Shown here one piece after another: positions 10,831 to 23,649 of a DNA stretch of 64,000 nt. A model generated the notes under the pieces. That model worked only from the letters and a program-made list of their open reading frames with translations, was not told the DNA's origin and searched no databases. This stretch comes from Cephalotus follicularis (Eukaryota > Streptophyta > Magnoliopsida > Oxalidales > Cephalotaceae), in contig BDDD01002387.1 of the NCBI GenBank assembly GCA_001972305.1, positions 248,001-312,000 on the forward strand, in the 5' to 3' direction. Both the position numbers and the translations under genes were made by a program. Each line of letters starts with the position of its first letter. Within the stretch, counting starts at the first letter, position 1.

Positions 10831-13800
10831 TGTAATACCCGGAATTTTATAAATAATTAAAGAATGAAAATTGGGGCCGAAATGTAATATTGGATTAATA
10901 AAGAAAATGACCTTTTGGACATTAAATGGATAAATGATATTTTGGACCTAAGTGATGTTAATATTAGTTGGGCTTGAGATCTTTATCATTGCTATTGGAC
11001 TCAATGAAGAAGAAAAAGGAAAATGGGTTTTAAATAATGCTTGGGCCATTAGAGAAAAAGGAAGAGACCTGGGCTGAAGTTATTAAGTGGAGGAAGAAAA
11101 TGGTGGGTTGAAAATGAGCAGCCCAAAATGAAGAGTAGATTGCTGGATCCGTCTCAAATATTCTAGAGCCTACCTTAGATTGGCTATAAAAAGGAAGGGA
11201 GAGAGTGGAGTGGGGTCTGTTGGCAATTGGGAGAGAAAGAGACACCAAGAAGTTACCAGTAAAGGAGCAAGGAAAAGGAATCGGGGGAGACCAGGAGCAA
11301 AGTGTGCTGAGCAAAGGAATTTCTGCAACAAACTCGTCGGATTGAGGTAGGTGTTACTACCTACTCAGTATCTGTGTTTCCTTGCAAATATATATATTGG
11401 TTCTAGCTAGAATGAAATTGATGGTCCTTTACAATTGATGGATGTTGGATTAATCAACACTGTGTACAAATGGAATAGGGGAATGTGTGCCGTGGCCATA
11501 TCATTAATGTGATGTGGCCGAGCTGAAGTGAGCACATGATATATATATATATATATATATCTTAGCTTCCTCCTAAACGAATGGCTATATGCCATACTGC
11601 ATAAACCGAGCAACATCCCCAGCATGCATTCACACGAGCTCTCCATGTGCGTGCGTTCCCTGCACGCCGAGCTCACCAACATGGACGTACCTGAGCATAC
11701 GACGCCATGTGCCGGGGTGCCATGTGCGCCTGGGCATGAAATGCAATGCGCCGAGCTCTCTTCCTGTTCTATGCGACCGAGGACTGCTTCTGAGATGGCG
11801 CCCAAGCAATGCCACGTACGCGTCCGAGCATACACCCAAGGTGGCTTGCTCTCGAGCAGTGCACCATGCACCTGAGGCCGAGCAATGGCGTCGAGCTCTC
11901 CACTGTCCTGCAAGCGCCGAGCTCACCTCCCCATTGTAGTGTATCCATAGCCTGCTATACATCCGAGAAGGGTGCCATAGCCATCCCTTGTTTTGTGCCG
12001 AGGATACCATGCGCAGAGGACGCCATTGTCCTCTGCTATGCACTCCGTTCATTGCAGGCGTCGAAGGAGCCAAAGTGTCGAGAACGCTAATGTTGAGCTT
12101 TGTCCTTCGCCTGATCTCGTCCTCTGCCAAAGTGCACTGCCGAGCATGCCCCTGCCATGGGCGCTTATGAGCTCGTCCCCTGTTATAACGCCAAGGGTTA
12201 GGAGACGCCATTCACTAGAGTTCCCTAGGATCCAACCTACCGAGAAGCATGGCGCCAAGGTGTCTCTCTCTACGGTGCTGAGCATCCATTTGCTGAGTAC
12301 CAACTACCGAGGTGCCAAGTGCAGAGCTCCCACATCCGAAGATCCACGGTGCCGAGAATCCATTTGCCGAGCGCCACTAAAGAGGAGCCAGGTGTCCCCA
12401 TGAACCATGTGCCGAGGAGTCCAAACTCTCCACTGCATGCCTTTCGAGAATGAAGACGCTGACCTGGGCGTCGGACTCTCTTCTGCATGCGTTCCAAGCA
12501 TGCGGAGATGATGCCCAAAGGTGAACGGGCATAGCACTGAGCATGCAACACATCCTGGTTCTCCTCTGTAAAGGCACCGAGATGGACAAGTACAGAACTC
12601 CCCATTGCCCTGCCAGCATCCTCGCCTCACATACGGGCCTTAGCCTGTGTCCGAGCAGGTCAGGTGCCCGAGGATGCACCAGGGTAATGCGCCTTAGCCG
12701 CCACGCTTGTGTCTGAGGGTACGCATCCGAGGATGCACCCGTGCAGTGCCCATGGCTGCCATGTCTCACATACCCAAGCATGCCTCTCTCTGATGCACGA
12801 ATTATGTACCAAACAATGCACTGCATGCTTTGTAACGTGGCTGAGCTCTAAGGTTGCAACGTATTATACTCAAGGCTTACTATTGTACATAAGAAAGGAA
12901 TATATATATATATATATATATTAATGATAAGTACCATGGTAATGAGTGATAAGTGAGATAAGGGTTATATTAGTGGTATAATAATGAATAAAGTGTAGCA
13001 AAGAACTGTAAGGTATTATAGTATAAAACAATAAAGGCAGACCTCACAAGGAACTGTTAATGTAGTATTATTGAAATGTTAGGAATGTTAATGTAATGTA
13101 TTGTAGTGTATCGGATCACCAACTGAGATGAGCCTACGGGATCACCGGCTGAGATAAGCCGGTAAGGCTATCTTTGAGATGAGCCTGGTGGATCACCGAG
13201 ATAGCCCAATGGATCACCGACCGAGATTAGCCGACGGATCACCAACTGAGATAAGTCGACGGATCACCGACCGAGATGAGCCACACTGACTGTTATTGAA
13301 CTGTATAATGTTTATGTTCCTCTCCTCTGCCTATAACGCCTAGAGCACGTATGTTGCTCTTCCTATGGCCGAGGAACCCGAGGAACCGGTCTGCCTAAAA
13401 TGTAATGATTATTCCTGTCCCGGCTCCTCTGCCTTAACGTATGGAGTGCGTTATTGCTCCTCCTTTAGTAGGGTGCCTAGGAAGGATTTATTATGACGGT
13501 TAATGATTGTGAATGACTGTTAGTGACTGTTAATGAATGTTTAGGACTGATATGGAATGAATGAAGTGTTACACTGTACTGTTATTATTACATCTCATCA
13601 CATTGCATATTGCCCGCTACATCTGCATCCCCATGCATGAGTGGGTTGTTGTTCCTACACGACCAGTGGTCGCTGACCCATTGCATTTTAATGTAAAGGG
13701 TAAGATACAGGTGGAAATTCGAAGCTAGCCGAGGATTGAAGCCCCGGGTGAGTCTCCTCCACAACAGATCGACGACAAACTTATTTATAATTTAAAAATT

Positions 13801-14007
13801 GTATTTTTGTTTTATGACCTGCCGGCTTGTGGCAGAGCCTTTATGAACAGTATTGTATAACATTGGGTTATCCACACAAATGATATTTAATTGTATTTAT
13901 TCCGCATGCAACATTATATTGTTAAATGTTTTTAATTTCCGCTTATTATTAGTAAATGAATGATACGGTCAGTAGCGCGTCAAACCCTTGGGGTTTGGGG
14001 CGTTACA
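10831..14007 (+). repeat. Element A 3' LTR (intact length 3,177 bases)
   Basis: It starts TGTAATACCC after a purine run and ends GCGTTACA. It contains the same landmarks as the 5' LTR without N1, plus a TA dinucleotide run and about 50 extra bases at 12895-12955. The empty N1 site is at 11933-11937. TATA box at 11184-11193; donor-like AG|GTAGG at 11346; GC-rich array 11613-12800; GATCACC array 13112-13285; CTGCCGGCTTGTGGCAG at 13819-13835. Confidence 0.93.
11613..12800. repeat. GC-rich word array in the 3' LTR of A, uninterrupted
   Basis: Full copy of the array split by N1 in the other LTR. The words ccgag, gagctc and catgc recur with variable spacers. Frames up to 193 residues on both strands are open only through composition; none contains a known motif and the reading frames differ from the 5' LTR copy. 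Confidence 0.75.
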
Positions 14008-15365
14008 TCAAGTGCCTCCACCGTTCTCATAAAACCACAAATGAAACTAATCCTTCATTACCTTTACAAGCCTGGAATTTTTAAGAGATATAGAGGTGAG
14101 TTCAAAACATAAATTAAAACCTCATTCTTAATATAAAAACCTTATAATCTAAAAAGAAAATCAATTCCTCCCATCAAAGTCTCACTTAAATTCAGAAATT
14201 GAAGAAGAAAAATAGCAAATATATCATCTATTCTAATCATGCTAGTTCCATTACTTCTCTACATTAATCACTCTCATTTTTATTACAAGGCATCAACTTC
14301 CATGAAACCCGAATTTTAAAGGGGATAAAAGAAAGATTAAATTAACGCCTTTAAACTTTAATTCAAGCACCACATAACAAAATTCCATGGAGAACACATC
14401 ATCTTCTAAATTAATCCCCAAACCGAATATATATATATATATATTAAAGAGATGATAGTAAGATATAGTCATGTTATTTTTTTTCAATTTAGCATCCAAT
14501 TCGACACTTAAATTCATCTTTAACATCAATTCAAACACTATACCAATTATCTTTTCCAAACCCAAAATTAATGGAAGAAATTAAAATAAGAATATTAAAG
14601 AACTTACCATGATGGCGGAGGAATCATCTCTTGCATAAATCCTTGAAGAATCCCTTGAAGAAAATTGAAGAAGATGAGCTCTAATGGTGATGATAGGTTC
14701 GGCCAAGGGGCTTCTAAAGAGGGAGGTGCCATTTTGTTGATGGAAGATACAATATAACAACTAAATGGAACATTCTAGGATTTTGGAGAAGGCTTAATTA
14801 CTTAACCGAAGGTAACACATCAAAGGCCTTAACAATTCAAGACTTTCGGCTATGCATAATGTTTGAACCAAAAAAAAATAAAAGTTGATTGGGCCTTTAC
14901 ATAAATTTTCAGATTTTTGCATGAATGAGGAAACTTGGGGCATTAAAATGATGATTTGGAGCCTTTAAGATTAAAATTTCTGGCCATGATCATTTAGACA
15001 ATTTGGGCTGAAATTTTTGCATTCTTTGGGCTCAATACACATTACTTGATGCTATACCATGAAGGAATTTGCTTGGGTTGGACATTGCAATATAATACCC
15101 TTACTTTGGGCTTTAATGTAGGAATAAATCTTACAACAAAATTGGACCATGCCTATATCAAGCTTAGGTCTTTTAACTTCATCATATATAACATATAATT
15201 CATAGCCCAATATTAAATTCAAACCAACTTATCCATTTAAGCTCCAATTAGCATAGTCCAAAATAAACTAATGCATGCCTCAATTAAATCGCCAAAGTTC
15301 ATAACTATTATACAAGGCATGCAAACATAAAATGCATACTTCAAAATATAATGCGGGGTGTTACA
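14008..15365 (-). repeat. Minus-strand LTR Z, right arm, with its 5' terminus
   Basis: Read on the minus strand this starts TGTAACACCCCGC at 15365, the usual start of a gypsy LTR. Further in comes a donor-like ATG|GTAAGTTC (plus-strand complement at about 14603-14612). It continues to element A at 14007 and presumably resumes at 1-210. No pol sequence belonging to it is in the window. The frame at 14293-14565 shows nothing recognisable. Confidence 0.7.
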
Positions 15366-16109
15366 TCCCATACCTGATCAATCTGGGAACCGTAGATAGA
15401 TCTCCCACCTTTTTTGAAGGACTACCTTCCGTGGGATTGATCACCGCTAACTGATTGACATTGTATTGACCCGGGGTCGCATGCTCTATAGGATATTGAT
15501 TGATTCATTTGGGTGTTTTGTACACCACCATTGAGTGTCTACCATTGATTGATTGTTATAGATCCTATCCGTATGCTCTGTTATGGGCCATTGTCATACG
15601 AGTAGTCTGATCGCCAACTGTACATATGCATTTTCCATGTCATGCATTGATATTGTACACAGCACATTGTTATTGCATAGATTGTCACCGATATTGCACA
15701 TTGTACATGCATATATGCTGCATGAGGTTTCTGCTTAGCCGGTGTGGCTAACCCCATCCTTCGGGGTCGGGCTGTGTTGTACCTTTGTGTGCGGCATAGG
15801 TAGGGCAGCAGGTAGCAGCGGACCGAAGGATTAAAGATTCCATTGACCGAGGGGTTCATCTGGATTTGACAGAGTTCTTGGAGTACTGTATTGAAGAGTT
15901 GATAAGTGTATTGTAAAAGATATGTATTGTAAAGGATTGTATTGTATTGTACTATAAGGATGGATTGTTGTATTGTATCTTCCGCTTAATGATATGTATT
16001 GCAAAGTTTTTGTTTTTCCATATTTTTTATACTGCTAGTCCCGACCATTGTATTGTTATTGGATTGAGAGTAATGCCACGTGTCCGCCCTGCGGGCGCGG
16101 GGTGTTACA
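15366..16109 (+). repeat. B-type LTR, 3' portion only
   Basis: It matches the second half of solo LTR B (43735-44475), including gtagatagatctcccacc, tgcatgctctataggata and the terminus cgcggggtgttaca. The left half is cut by LTR Z and lies outside the window. It ends at 16109 inside the RT gene of copia element J, whose frame resumes immediately. It is either a solo LTR or the end of a larger element. Confidence 0.85.
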
Positions 16110-17134
16110 AGCTACGGTAGCATACGTTTCATCAAAATCTATCCCTTCTTCTTGAGAAGAGCCCTTAGCAACAGGTCTAGCCTTGTTCCTAACAACTATA
16201 CCTTGATCATCCATTTTATTTCTAAAAACCCATTTTGTACCAATAACCGAATGATCATTAGGTCTAGCTACAAGTTCCCATACATTGTTACGTTTAAACT
16301 GATTTAGCTCTTCTTGCATAGCTATAATCCAAAATTCATCAACTTCGGCCTCATTTATATTTTTAGGCTCGATAGGTAAAAGAAAAGCTAAATAGTTATA
16401 CATATTGTATGATGACCTAGTAGTTACACCTTTAGAAGGGTTACCTATGATTGCATCACTAGGATGGTCTCTAACAAGATTTCTATTCCTAACTTGGGGA
16501 ATATCTAAAGTTTGAGAGGATGTTCCAACCACATCATCTAAAGGTTGACTATCATTCAAAGATATATCATTAACATTTTATTGAAGTAAATCAATATCAT
16601 CATCAACAATATGAGTAGAGATAGAAATATTAGATTCATCAAATATAACATGCATAGATTATTCAACAACTAATCTTTTCTTATTGAAAATTCTATAAGC
16701 TTTACTAGAGTTGGAGTATCCAAGAAATATACCTTCGTCATCTTTTGCGTTGAACTTACCGAGGTTGTCCTTTCCGTTGTTATGCAGAAAACACTTGCAC
16801 CCAAAGGCTCGAAAGTAACTAATGTTAGGCTTTCTCTGCCTCCATAATTCATATGGAGTCTTTTTCAGAATTGACCTTATTGTTATTCGATTCAACACAT
16901 AGCACACAGTGTTTACGGCCTCAGCCCAAAAATATTTAGGTAAACTACTTTCACATAACATAGTTCTAGCCATTTCTTGCAAAGTACGATTTTTCCTTTC
17001 TGAAACTCCATTTTGTTGAGGAGTTCTAGGGGTTGAAAAATTATGATTAAAACCATTTTCATTACCAAAAATCTCAAAATCAACATTTTCAAATTCTCTA
17101 CAATGATCACTTCTAATAGATTTAATAGTAGAGT
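16110..17134 (-). pseudogene. Copia element J: integrase C-terminus and start of RT
   Basis: On the minus strand the integrase tail comes first (17134 to about 16660: ARTMLCESSLPKYFWAEA, VCYVLNRI, PYELWRQRKP, FGCKCF and FLGYSNSSKAYRIFN). A hinge and the start of copia RT follow (WIIAMQEELNQFKRNNVWEL, TKWVFRNKMDDQG, GIDFDETYATVA). The RT is cut at 16110 by a B-type LTR and the integrase core at 17134 by element D. The other half is at 37658-40421. The sequence best fits the SIRE/Maximus lineage of plant copia elements (family recognised by eye). Small frame breaks separate the segments. Confidence 0.9.
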
Positions 17135-18446
17135 TGTAGTGCCTCGAATATATATATAATATATATGCATTTACAAATATATATATTTAAAAAAAAAAAG
17201 AAACCAGACGTTAAAACGCCTGGTGCGTCAAAAGAAAGGGAGAGACATGAGAGAGCGCCAAAACCAGAAAGAGCGGGAGAGAGATAGCGCGCCGAAGAAG
17301 ACGACGCCGGGCGAGGAGCCCGACGACCGGAAGCGTGCTGCACAGGTCCATCACCCACAGTAACCCCTCTCCTCATCTCTTTTCCTTCTTCTCTCCTCTC
17401 TGCCGACGTTTTACCGTCACTGTCATCGCCACCAGTCACCGATTCTGTCGCGGGTAAAGGGTCGGTCTTTGTCTAGAAGATTAGCTCTTCCCCTTTTGGT
17501 GATTGTTGAGGCGCCGTTCGGTCGGAATCGGCCAAATTTGAGCTACCGAGTCGACTCAGCGAACCCAACTCACAGCTGCCTATGACAACTCGTTTGGCAC
17601 CAAGTCACGGCGAGTTACGGCCACCAGTGGCTTGATTGAAGGATTTTGATGTTGGTTATGGCATTTTTGAGTATTGACCAGAACTGTTGAAGTCCGGCGA
17701 GTTGACTCAGTGAGTCGAACTCACTGTCGGCCCTGACTGCCGGTTCCTTGGCGAGTCTCTGGCTGTGACACCTAGAACTGATGATTGTGTGGCGTTTTTG
17801 GGTGGTGACTGAAATTGTGGATGATAGGTGAGTTGACTCAGTGAGTCGAACTCACCGCCGCCTACGACACAGCACTCGACGCCGAGTCTCCAAAGGTTAT
17901 GAATAGATCAACCAGTGTGGAGCCTACTGGTGGCGCAATCGGAGCCATGGGGTGTTGGCCGAAATCTGGTCGGGACTCCGGTGGCGACAGTGTTTGATTC
18001 ATGTGTAGAGTGTAACAGGAATGTATTGCGTATGCAGTGTGAAGAGATTGACCGAGGATAGGAGGTTCCCAACCGATGGTGATTCGATAGCCGGTTCAAG
18101 CTTGGACGAGCTGACAGTTCGTCGATTCTGCTACAGAATCCCTTGAATAGCAAGTGCAACTGTTGTTACTGCTATAACAGGTAGGTTATACTATTTGCAC
18201 TACATTCATGCATTTCAATGAATTGTGTGGATTGTTACTGTACTACTGTCACTGAGTGTTGATTAACTGCTATAGTTACTGTGTGAACTATTACTGTTTG
18301 ATTGCGATTACTGATTATTGCACCGACGGGGAACTGGGAATGGATTTACAAACTGTTTATACTGAACTGAAATGGATTTCATGGATTTTGGACTGAGTTC
18401 CATTGATTTGCGAACAATTTTGCAAACTGCTGTTTCTGATGAAACC

Positions 18447-18605
18447 GTCGACACTTTACTGCTTTCAAAACTGACCCGTCGACGCTTTCATGCCTTTAAA
18501 CTGGATAGTCGACGTTTTATACTTATGTTTTCTAAAACTGTCGACTCTTTTGTGTGTTAAACTGAATAGTCGACATTTTATGTTTTTAAACTAAACTAGT
18601 CGACG
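18447..18605. repeat. Six-unit GTCGAC array in LTR D, about 30-base period
   Basis: GTCGAC occurs at 18447, 18478, 18508, 18540, 18569 and 18599, so steps are 31, 30, 32, 29 and 30. Between the sites a looser word (tttaaactgaatagt and variants) recurs. The 3' LTR copy (28141-28298) keeps the spacing exactly, but three of six sites carry a C-to-T or G-to-A change at the CG. Confidence 0.88.
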
Positions 18606-19160
18606 CTTAGTGCCTTGTTTTGTGAAATGGCACTGTTTCTCACTGTTTTCAAATTCAAACTGTTTCTTCTTTAAATTGATCCCATAGGGAGCCTCCCTAA
18701 GGCCTCGTATCCTATGCGAATCATCTTTTAGCACCGTTGAATCTTAAATCAAGTGATTCTTGAAGAAAATGCAACAAAAGAGTTTCATACAAATGGGTTT
18801 TAAGAATGGTTAAGATAGCTCCTTTTGGACGTCTGGGTCCGGATATCCAATTGGACTTCCTCTCCATTGTTTTACAAACTTCGATAGGGACCAACAACTG
18901 TTACTGAAAACTATTACTGAAACTGTTATTGAAACTGTTCCTAAATACTGTTACTGAAAACTGTTTTATAACTGTTTCAACGGATGTGGATCTTGCATTG
19001 ATCCTTTAGGTCCCTATCATTTCCACTATTTACTGTTACTATTACTGGGTGCGACTACTGTATGATTACTGTCATGATTGATACTGTTGAGACCAAACGA
19101 GATAACCCATTCATACTCTTCATTTCTGTCATGAAGGTTATGAATGTTAGACCACATCAT

Positions 19161-19285
19161 ATAGGCCGGGACCATTGTGGACGGTCGAGATGATATAGGC
19201 TGGGACCATAGTGGATGGCCGGAGCAATATAGGCTGGGACCATAGTGGACGGCCGGAATAATATAGGCTGGGATCATAGAGGACA
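19161..19285 (+). repeat. 34-base tandem repeat in LTR D, four units
   Basis: The unit begins ataggctgggaccatagtgg and ends near gagcaat. Four units are present here and five in the 3' LTR (28855-29020), so the array has changed by one unit since insertion. Confidence 0.85.
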
Positions 19286-19680
19286 AGCCATACTGTAAAC
19301 ACTGTGTGGTGAATGTTATCTCAAGCCTACTCATCTATGACTCAGAGAGTGCGTAGATAGTGGGATGAACCTATGGATTGTTTGTTCCCATGTACTGTTA
19401 CTGAGTGTCTGCAGACCTATGGCCTTGGATGTGATTAGGACTAGCTAGATATACCCCGCTTAGGGACGGTTGGTATATCGAAGCTGTCCGCAACTGTACA
19501 CTGATATACTGCACTACACTGTTACTGCCACTGTTACTGTCCACCGTTACTGCTCACTATGCGTTGTACTGTTACACGGCATACTGCTACACTGTCACAC
19601 TACTGTATTGATGCATACATTGCATATTGCGATACTGTTGCATACATAGCACATAGTATACCCTACACGACATTATGTCA

Positions 19681-19714
19681 CTGACCCATTTCCCCTGTAT
19701 GCGGAATGGGTCAG
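19681..19714. other. Conserved inverted repeat CTGACCCATT...AATGGGTCAG in LTR D
   Basis: Exact ten-base arms with a 14-base loop. The 3' LTR copy at 36854-36887 is also exact. The arms are the same as in LTRs A and H, and K differs by one base. Confidence 0.75.
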
Positions 19715-20126
19715 GCTCACACCCAGGTGATGGTTCACAGTGAAAGGGGTCGAGATGGATGGATACTTAAGCTTGATCTTGGATAGTAGTGGTGTTGGGA
19801 TTGTGTTGTTATTGTATATGGTTTCGTTATGATCATGTTATGGATTTACTTATATGAATTGTATCAAATGAGACAGGCTGAGATGGATAGATTATCTGTA
19901 GCATATTTTGATTTACCATTGTTTAGCATAAAAATGTGCTGTTTTTAATGATTTATTTGTGATATTTTTATGCTTGGAATGGACTACTTTGGTTGCATTG
20001 TGACGATTTTCAGGTACAAGAGCAAAAGGACCAAAGTGCAAGAATACTACCCAAAGTTGTGCAAATTGTAGCTTGAAAGTGTAAAGATTGAAGAATTGAC
20101 AAATTCTGCAGAAACAGAGTAAAACA

Positions 20127-20419
20127 CGTCGATGTATTTCATAGGGATCGATGTATTTTTTGGGTTTGCAGTAAACGCGTTGATGTCTTTTGTTGCGGAT
20201 CGATGTCCTTTCTGGGATTACAACCTATCTTCAAAAGCTATGAAAAAGACATCGACGTCTTTCATCAAACGAATCGACGTCTTTGTGCAAATTCGACCTG
20301 TAAATTTTGGATCAAAACGCATCGACGCCTTTCATCATAGGGATCGATGGCCATTAAGCGTATCTCAGCAAACGGCATTTTTTACAAAACGCGTCGATGT
20401 CCAACCAAAGGCGTCGACG
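20127..20419. repeat. TCGAYG array in solo LTR F
   Basis: Sites of the form (C/G)(G/A)T(C/T)GA(C/T)G start at 20127, 20146, 20178, 20198, 20250, 20272, about 20291, 20320, 20342, 20392 and 20412. Steps are 19, 32, 20, 52, 22, 19, 29, 22, 50 and 20: an alternation of about 20 and 30 with some sites lost. Spacers vary. The 18-mer aaagacatcgacgtcttt (20245-20262) is also present in LTR B. Confidence 0.85.
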
Positions 20420-20508
20420 TCTTCTTCTGCAGCAGAAATAGAAAGTTAGATTTTTTGCCAGATTTTGTAACTAGGATTTATTTATTTCCGTTTCTAATCA
20501 GTTTTGTA

Positions 20509-20518
20509 GTATAAAAAC
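20509..20518 (+). promoter_or_regulatory. TATA box of solo LTR F
   Basis: The string gtataaaaac lies about 100 bases downstream of the last array site, so the array is in the upstream promoter position. Confidence 0.5.
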
Positions 20519-21888
20519 AATACAAGGCCGGCCAAATTGAGTGTATGGAGGCTGGTAGAAACCCTATTTTTTCTTTGACAATTTTAGATTCTTTTACAAT
20601 GTTTAGTAGCTAAACTCGTCAAGGTTTTGCGGAAGAACAAAACCTAGATTGTTATTGTTTCAATTCCATCAATAAAAATCCTTGAATATTTGATTTGTTA
20701 TTCAAATATTTTTGCCTTCGCACACACTTTGTCTGTCTGATTAAAATCCACAAACATCTTGTCGGTGAAGCTAAAAGTTGGTGAATAAATGGTGCTTAAT
20801 TGAATCAACGGAGTCTACTCATACGGTTTGTCACAACGAACACACTTCGTATAGACCTAGCATGTCTACTCATACGTCTTGCCGCCGTTGCCGTACTTCG
20901 TATAGACCTAGCATGTCTACTCATACGTCTTGTCATCACCGTCGCACTCCGTATCGACCTAGCTACCGCTGGTTATCAAGGTATGATCGTTCAATTAAAT
21001 GGAATTGTTCAATATAATCTACGGTGAGTTTCTATACCCTAAAACCGCTTTCTAATTATATTTTTTTTTTCACTTCTATTCATTGTTTTGATTCGTTTTA
21101 AATTTGCATGTTTTATTTCTTGGTGTTTCGAATTCAGTGTTTTTAACTCTCAAAGTCTTAATTCGCTGTTTTGATTATTTATTTTATTTTGCATAATTAG
21201 GAGTAGTTTTCATAATTAAACCTTGATTTGGTATACTTCGCCTAGGTTGAATAACTAGTTTAACGTTTCCCTGCGTTCGACCCGTTACTGCATGATCCGC
21301 ATACTTGCGGCTATAAATTTTAAAACATCATTCTTTTTGTCAGTGAACAACCATATTGTATATGATCTTACTTATGGTAATGGATATGGGTTTGGTTATA
21401 TGAGTTGTAAAAAGGGCCTTGAGTTATAAATGAACTGTATGGGTTTATATACGTTGATATGTATATAGAGATTGTATTATTCAGCTCTCGACTTGCCGAC
21501 ATGTGGCAGTGCTTATGATATATGTGTTGATGTATTGAACAGGGACAAGCCCATCTTTTGAGGCATTAGAATGATGTAATAATGAGTTTGTAATTGCTGA
21601 GGGCTGAGCCCCATATGTACATAAACAGTTGATTCCTCCTCCGTGAATATATAAAAATGTGTTTTTCTTTACAGGGGGTTAAGTCCAATAGACGAATACA
21701 TCATGACCGATTTTTGGGAGATTTTAAGAGTTAGTTTTTATTCCAATTGACTATTTCGCTGATGTATATGACCTTGACTTTTATGTATAGCAATTTGGAA
21801 TATGAATATAATGATGAAATGACTGAACGGATGGTATATATCACGTGTCGGATAATAGGGGTTTACTTTTGCGGTTCGGGGTGTGACA

Positions 21889-23090
21889 GCTTGGTATCAG
21901 AGCTAGTCTATCTTAGATACATCAGGATAGGATCATAGGCTGTTGGGAATTGAAAGTGATTAATAGAATAAAGTGCTATTTGGAGTTAATAGTAGTCGCG
22001 GAATAATGATAAGTGTTATATTGAGTTCTTAGAGATTAAGTGATATGGACAAGTTTGCTCTTAACGGAATTGAGTGATATTGATGAATTGTGATTCTGTA
22101 ATTGTCTTGGATTATGATTATGGAAATCGATAGCTGATGCTTTTGTCTATTACACAACTTGGATATGGAAGGTAAAAGGAGGGGATCCCTAGCCTCGTGG
22201 TTTTATGATATGAATTGATGGTACGGTTACGGAATGGCACGGTTAAGAAACGGTACAGTTACGGAATGGTACAGTTAAATGATGGTATATGTTGGTATGG
22301 ATAGTATGTGTATTTAGGTAACCTTTGGTTAATGAACGGATGGATTTGGGATGGATTGGTTAGCAGCATATTATGCTCACGTGGACTTTTACAGGAAGGT
22401 CATGATCTTCAGTATGCCAGGACGGTCTCCATTTCAGCTATTGAGACCTTAGATCATCAGCCAGTTCCGATGATGGCATCCTTGTATGTAGATAGGCTTA
22501 TGAGATAGGGTTGCGGTGGTTTCCTGGTGCATGTAATGGATAGTGGGAAATGGATACCAAGATTTGAGGATGGCAGCTCTGGGAGGTCACTCTATACTTG
22601 CCAATAGCGGTAGTCAAATTTCCTTTGACCTATGCGCTTATTATCAACGCACAAATTATGCATCTGATGATTGTTGATGGAAAGTTGGCAAGTGTATGGT
22701 TTTTGGAGCTTCGGACCACATGGTTAGAGAGTGCCCTCATGAACGGTATGGCTCTGGAGTCAGCAAGGACAGAGTATGGGTCAATCTCAAGGAGATTCTC
22801 ATCAAGACCAAAGTATCGGCTATCAGCCAAGCTGTGATTTTAGACAGCTGTATCAGGTCCACCCTGGTACTAACTCACCTTCTCGTGCGAGAAGAGATCA
22901 AGACAAACGGTCTGTGGGATCGACGCCTCCAGAAGAGTAGAGTTGTATCCTTTACAATGAAGAGCCGAAGGACGAGCTGTGATCGCAGTCCTATCGCTCC
23001 AGTTTCTCAGTACATCCGGCGATTAGCAAGATGTGCCGAGATCTGAAGCTCAAATTTGTGGAATGACATGAAGAGGGTGTAGGCGTAGTT
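21889..23090 (+). pseudogene. Element D interior: gag and integrase scraps
   Basis: A Met primer site (TGGTATCAGAGC, 21892-21903) follows the LTR. At 22200-22270 there are four 16-base repeats of the acggttacggaatggc type. Around 22440-22600 the sequence resembles the protease-RT linker of element H (plus-strand equivalent of 41950-42050). A CCHC-like knuckle (VFGASDHMVRECPHERYG) is at 22696-22755. An integrase N-terminal piece (VHPAISKMCRDLK, shifted frame) follows near 23010. Order and content show large internal deletions. Confidence 0.7.
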
Positions 23091-23394
23091 TGTCACGCCC
23101 CGAACCGTGGGATAGGCCCCACGACCCGACACGTGGCAATCCGTACAATCATTATTATAAATGAGCATAACAAAAATTTAAACTTAAAGTAAATCATAAC
23201 CATAAACCTTTACATAATGTGTGGATATACAGACCCAGTTCGAATCATATAAAATACACAGCTAAAAACCATAATAAAATAAATACATCATTTATTTCCT
23301 GCAACTTTGTCCATGGAAGCGTACTGTCGAGGAGGAACTTACTCAATAGTCCTTTGTCTTTAGCGCTGCTGCGACGTGCCTCCACTACCTGTAC

Positions 23395-23419
23395 CTGGCC
23401 CATTCAAAGAATGGGTCAG
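23395..23419. other. Conserved inverted repeat in LTR K
   Basis: Arms ctggcccatt and aatgggtcag with a five-base loop; one G-T pair would form in the sense RNA. It matches the arms in LTRs A, D and H. Confidence 0.65.
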
Positions 23420-23649
23420 CAACCCTGAGGGTTATGTAGGTCACCCCATATATGGGTACATACCAGAGGAACAAACAATACAAGCAGAAGAGAAACAAAT
23501 ATAATAATAAATATGCATGCCTACATGAATGCAGATCATAATCCATAGCACAATCATCATCATCCTTTGTTCTCGGACTGCTCTACTCAAACCATACATA
23601 GCAATCATATCACAGAGGAGTCTAGTCCAGTCATCCTATGGTCTGGTCA

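Larger units (their letters stand above)
211..14007 (+). mobile_element. Element A: Ty3/gypsy chromovirus-like LTR retrotransposon, heavily decayed
   Basis: A starts with TGTAATACCCGG at 211 and ends with GGGCGTTACA at 14007. Its two LTRs are alike (211-6590 and 10831-14007) once the N1 insertion is removed from the first. A Met primer site follows the 5' LTR and a purine run (aaggggggaggat) precedes the 3' LTR. Flanks are taaag and tcaag, a five-base duplication with one mismatch. The interior keeps fragments of protease-RT linker, RT, RNase H and integrase in gypsy order, with many stops and frame changes. The pol tail before the 3' LTR (the strings MYPHLF and SGRDSS) is of the chromovirus Tekay/Del type. 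It cannot be active. A lies inside LTR Z. Confidence 0.93.
19920..21349 (+). mobile_element. Solo LTR F (Tat/Athila-like)
   Basis: F starts TGTTTAGCATAAAAATGTG and ends CAGTGAACA, flanked by accat on both sides (19915-19919 and 21350-21354). The 3' LTR of D has the unbroken site near 37088-37094. It is 1,430 bases and non-coding. The first 70 bases resemble solo LTR G. The segment cctgcgttcgacccg near 21278 is the type of sequence found near the ends of Tat/Athila LTRs. It carries a TCGACG-type array (20127-20419) and a TATA box at 20509-20518. Confidence 0.9.
17135..21888 (+). repeat. Element D 5' LTR, interrupted by solo LTR F
   Basis: About 3.3 kb after removing F. Landmarks in order: AT-rich start, a GA/CT-rich leader (17230-17420), donor-like CAG|GTAGGTTATA at 18180, a six-unit GTCGAC array (18447-18605), a 34-base repeat (19161-19280), the CTGACCCATT inverted repeat (19681-19714), the tgccgacatgtggcag block (21493-21508), the block acgaatacatcatg near 21690, and the end GGGGTGTGACA. 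Confidence 0.92.

Noticed and set aside
11407..12826. Several long frames (up to 193 residues) on both strands in the 3' LTR of A
   Set aside because: They follow the GC-rich array, overlap each other in many frames, are not kept between the two LTR copies and show no domain.
14293..14565. 90-residue minus-strand frame as a host gene
   Set aside because: It lies within LTR Z, is AT-rich and contains a TA-repeat translated as YIYIY; no domain and no gene structure.
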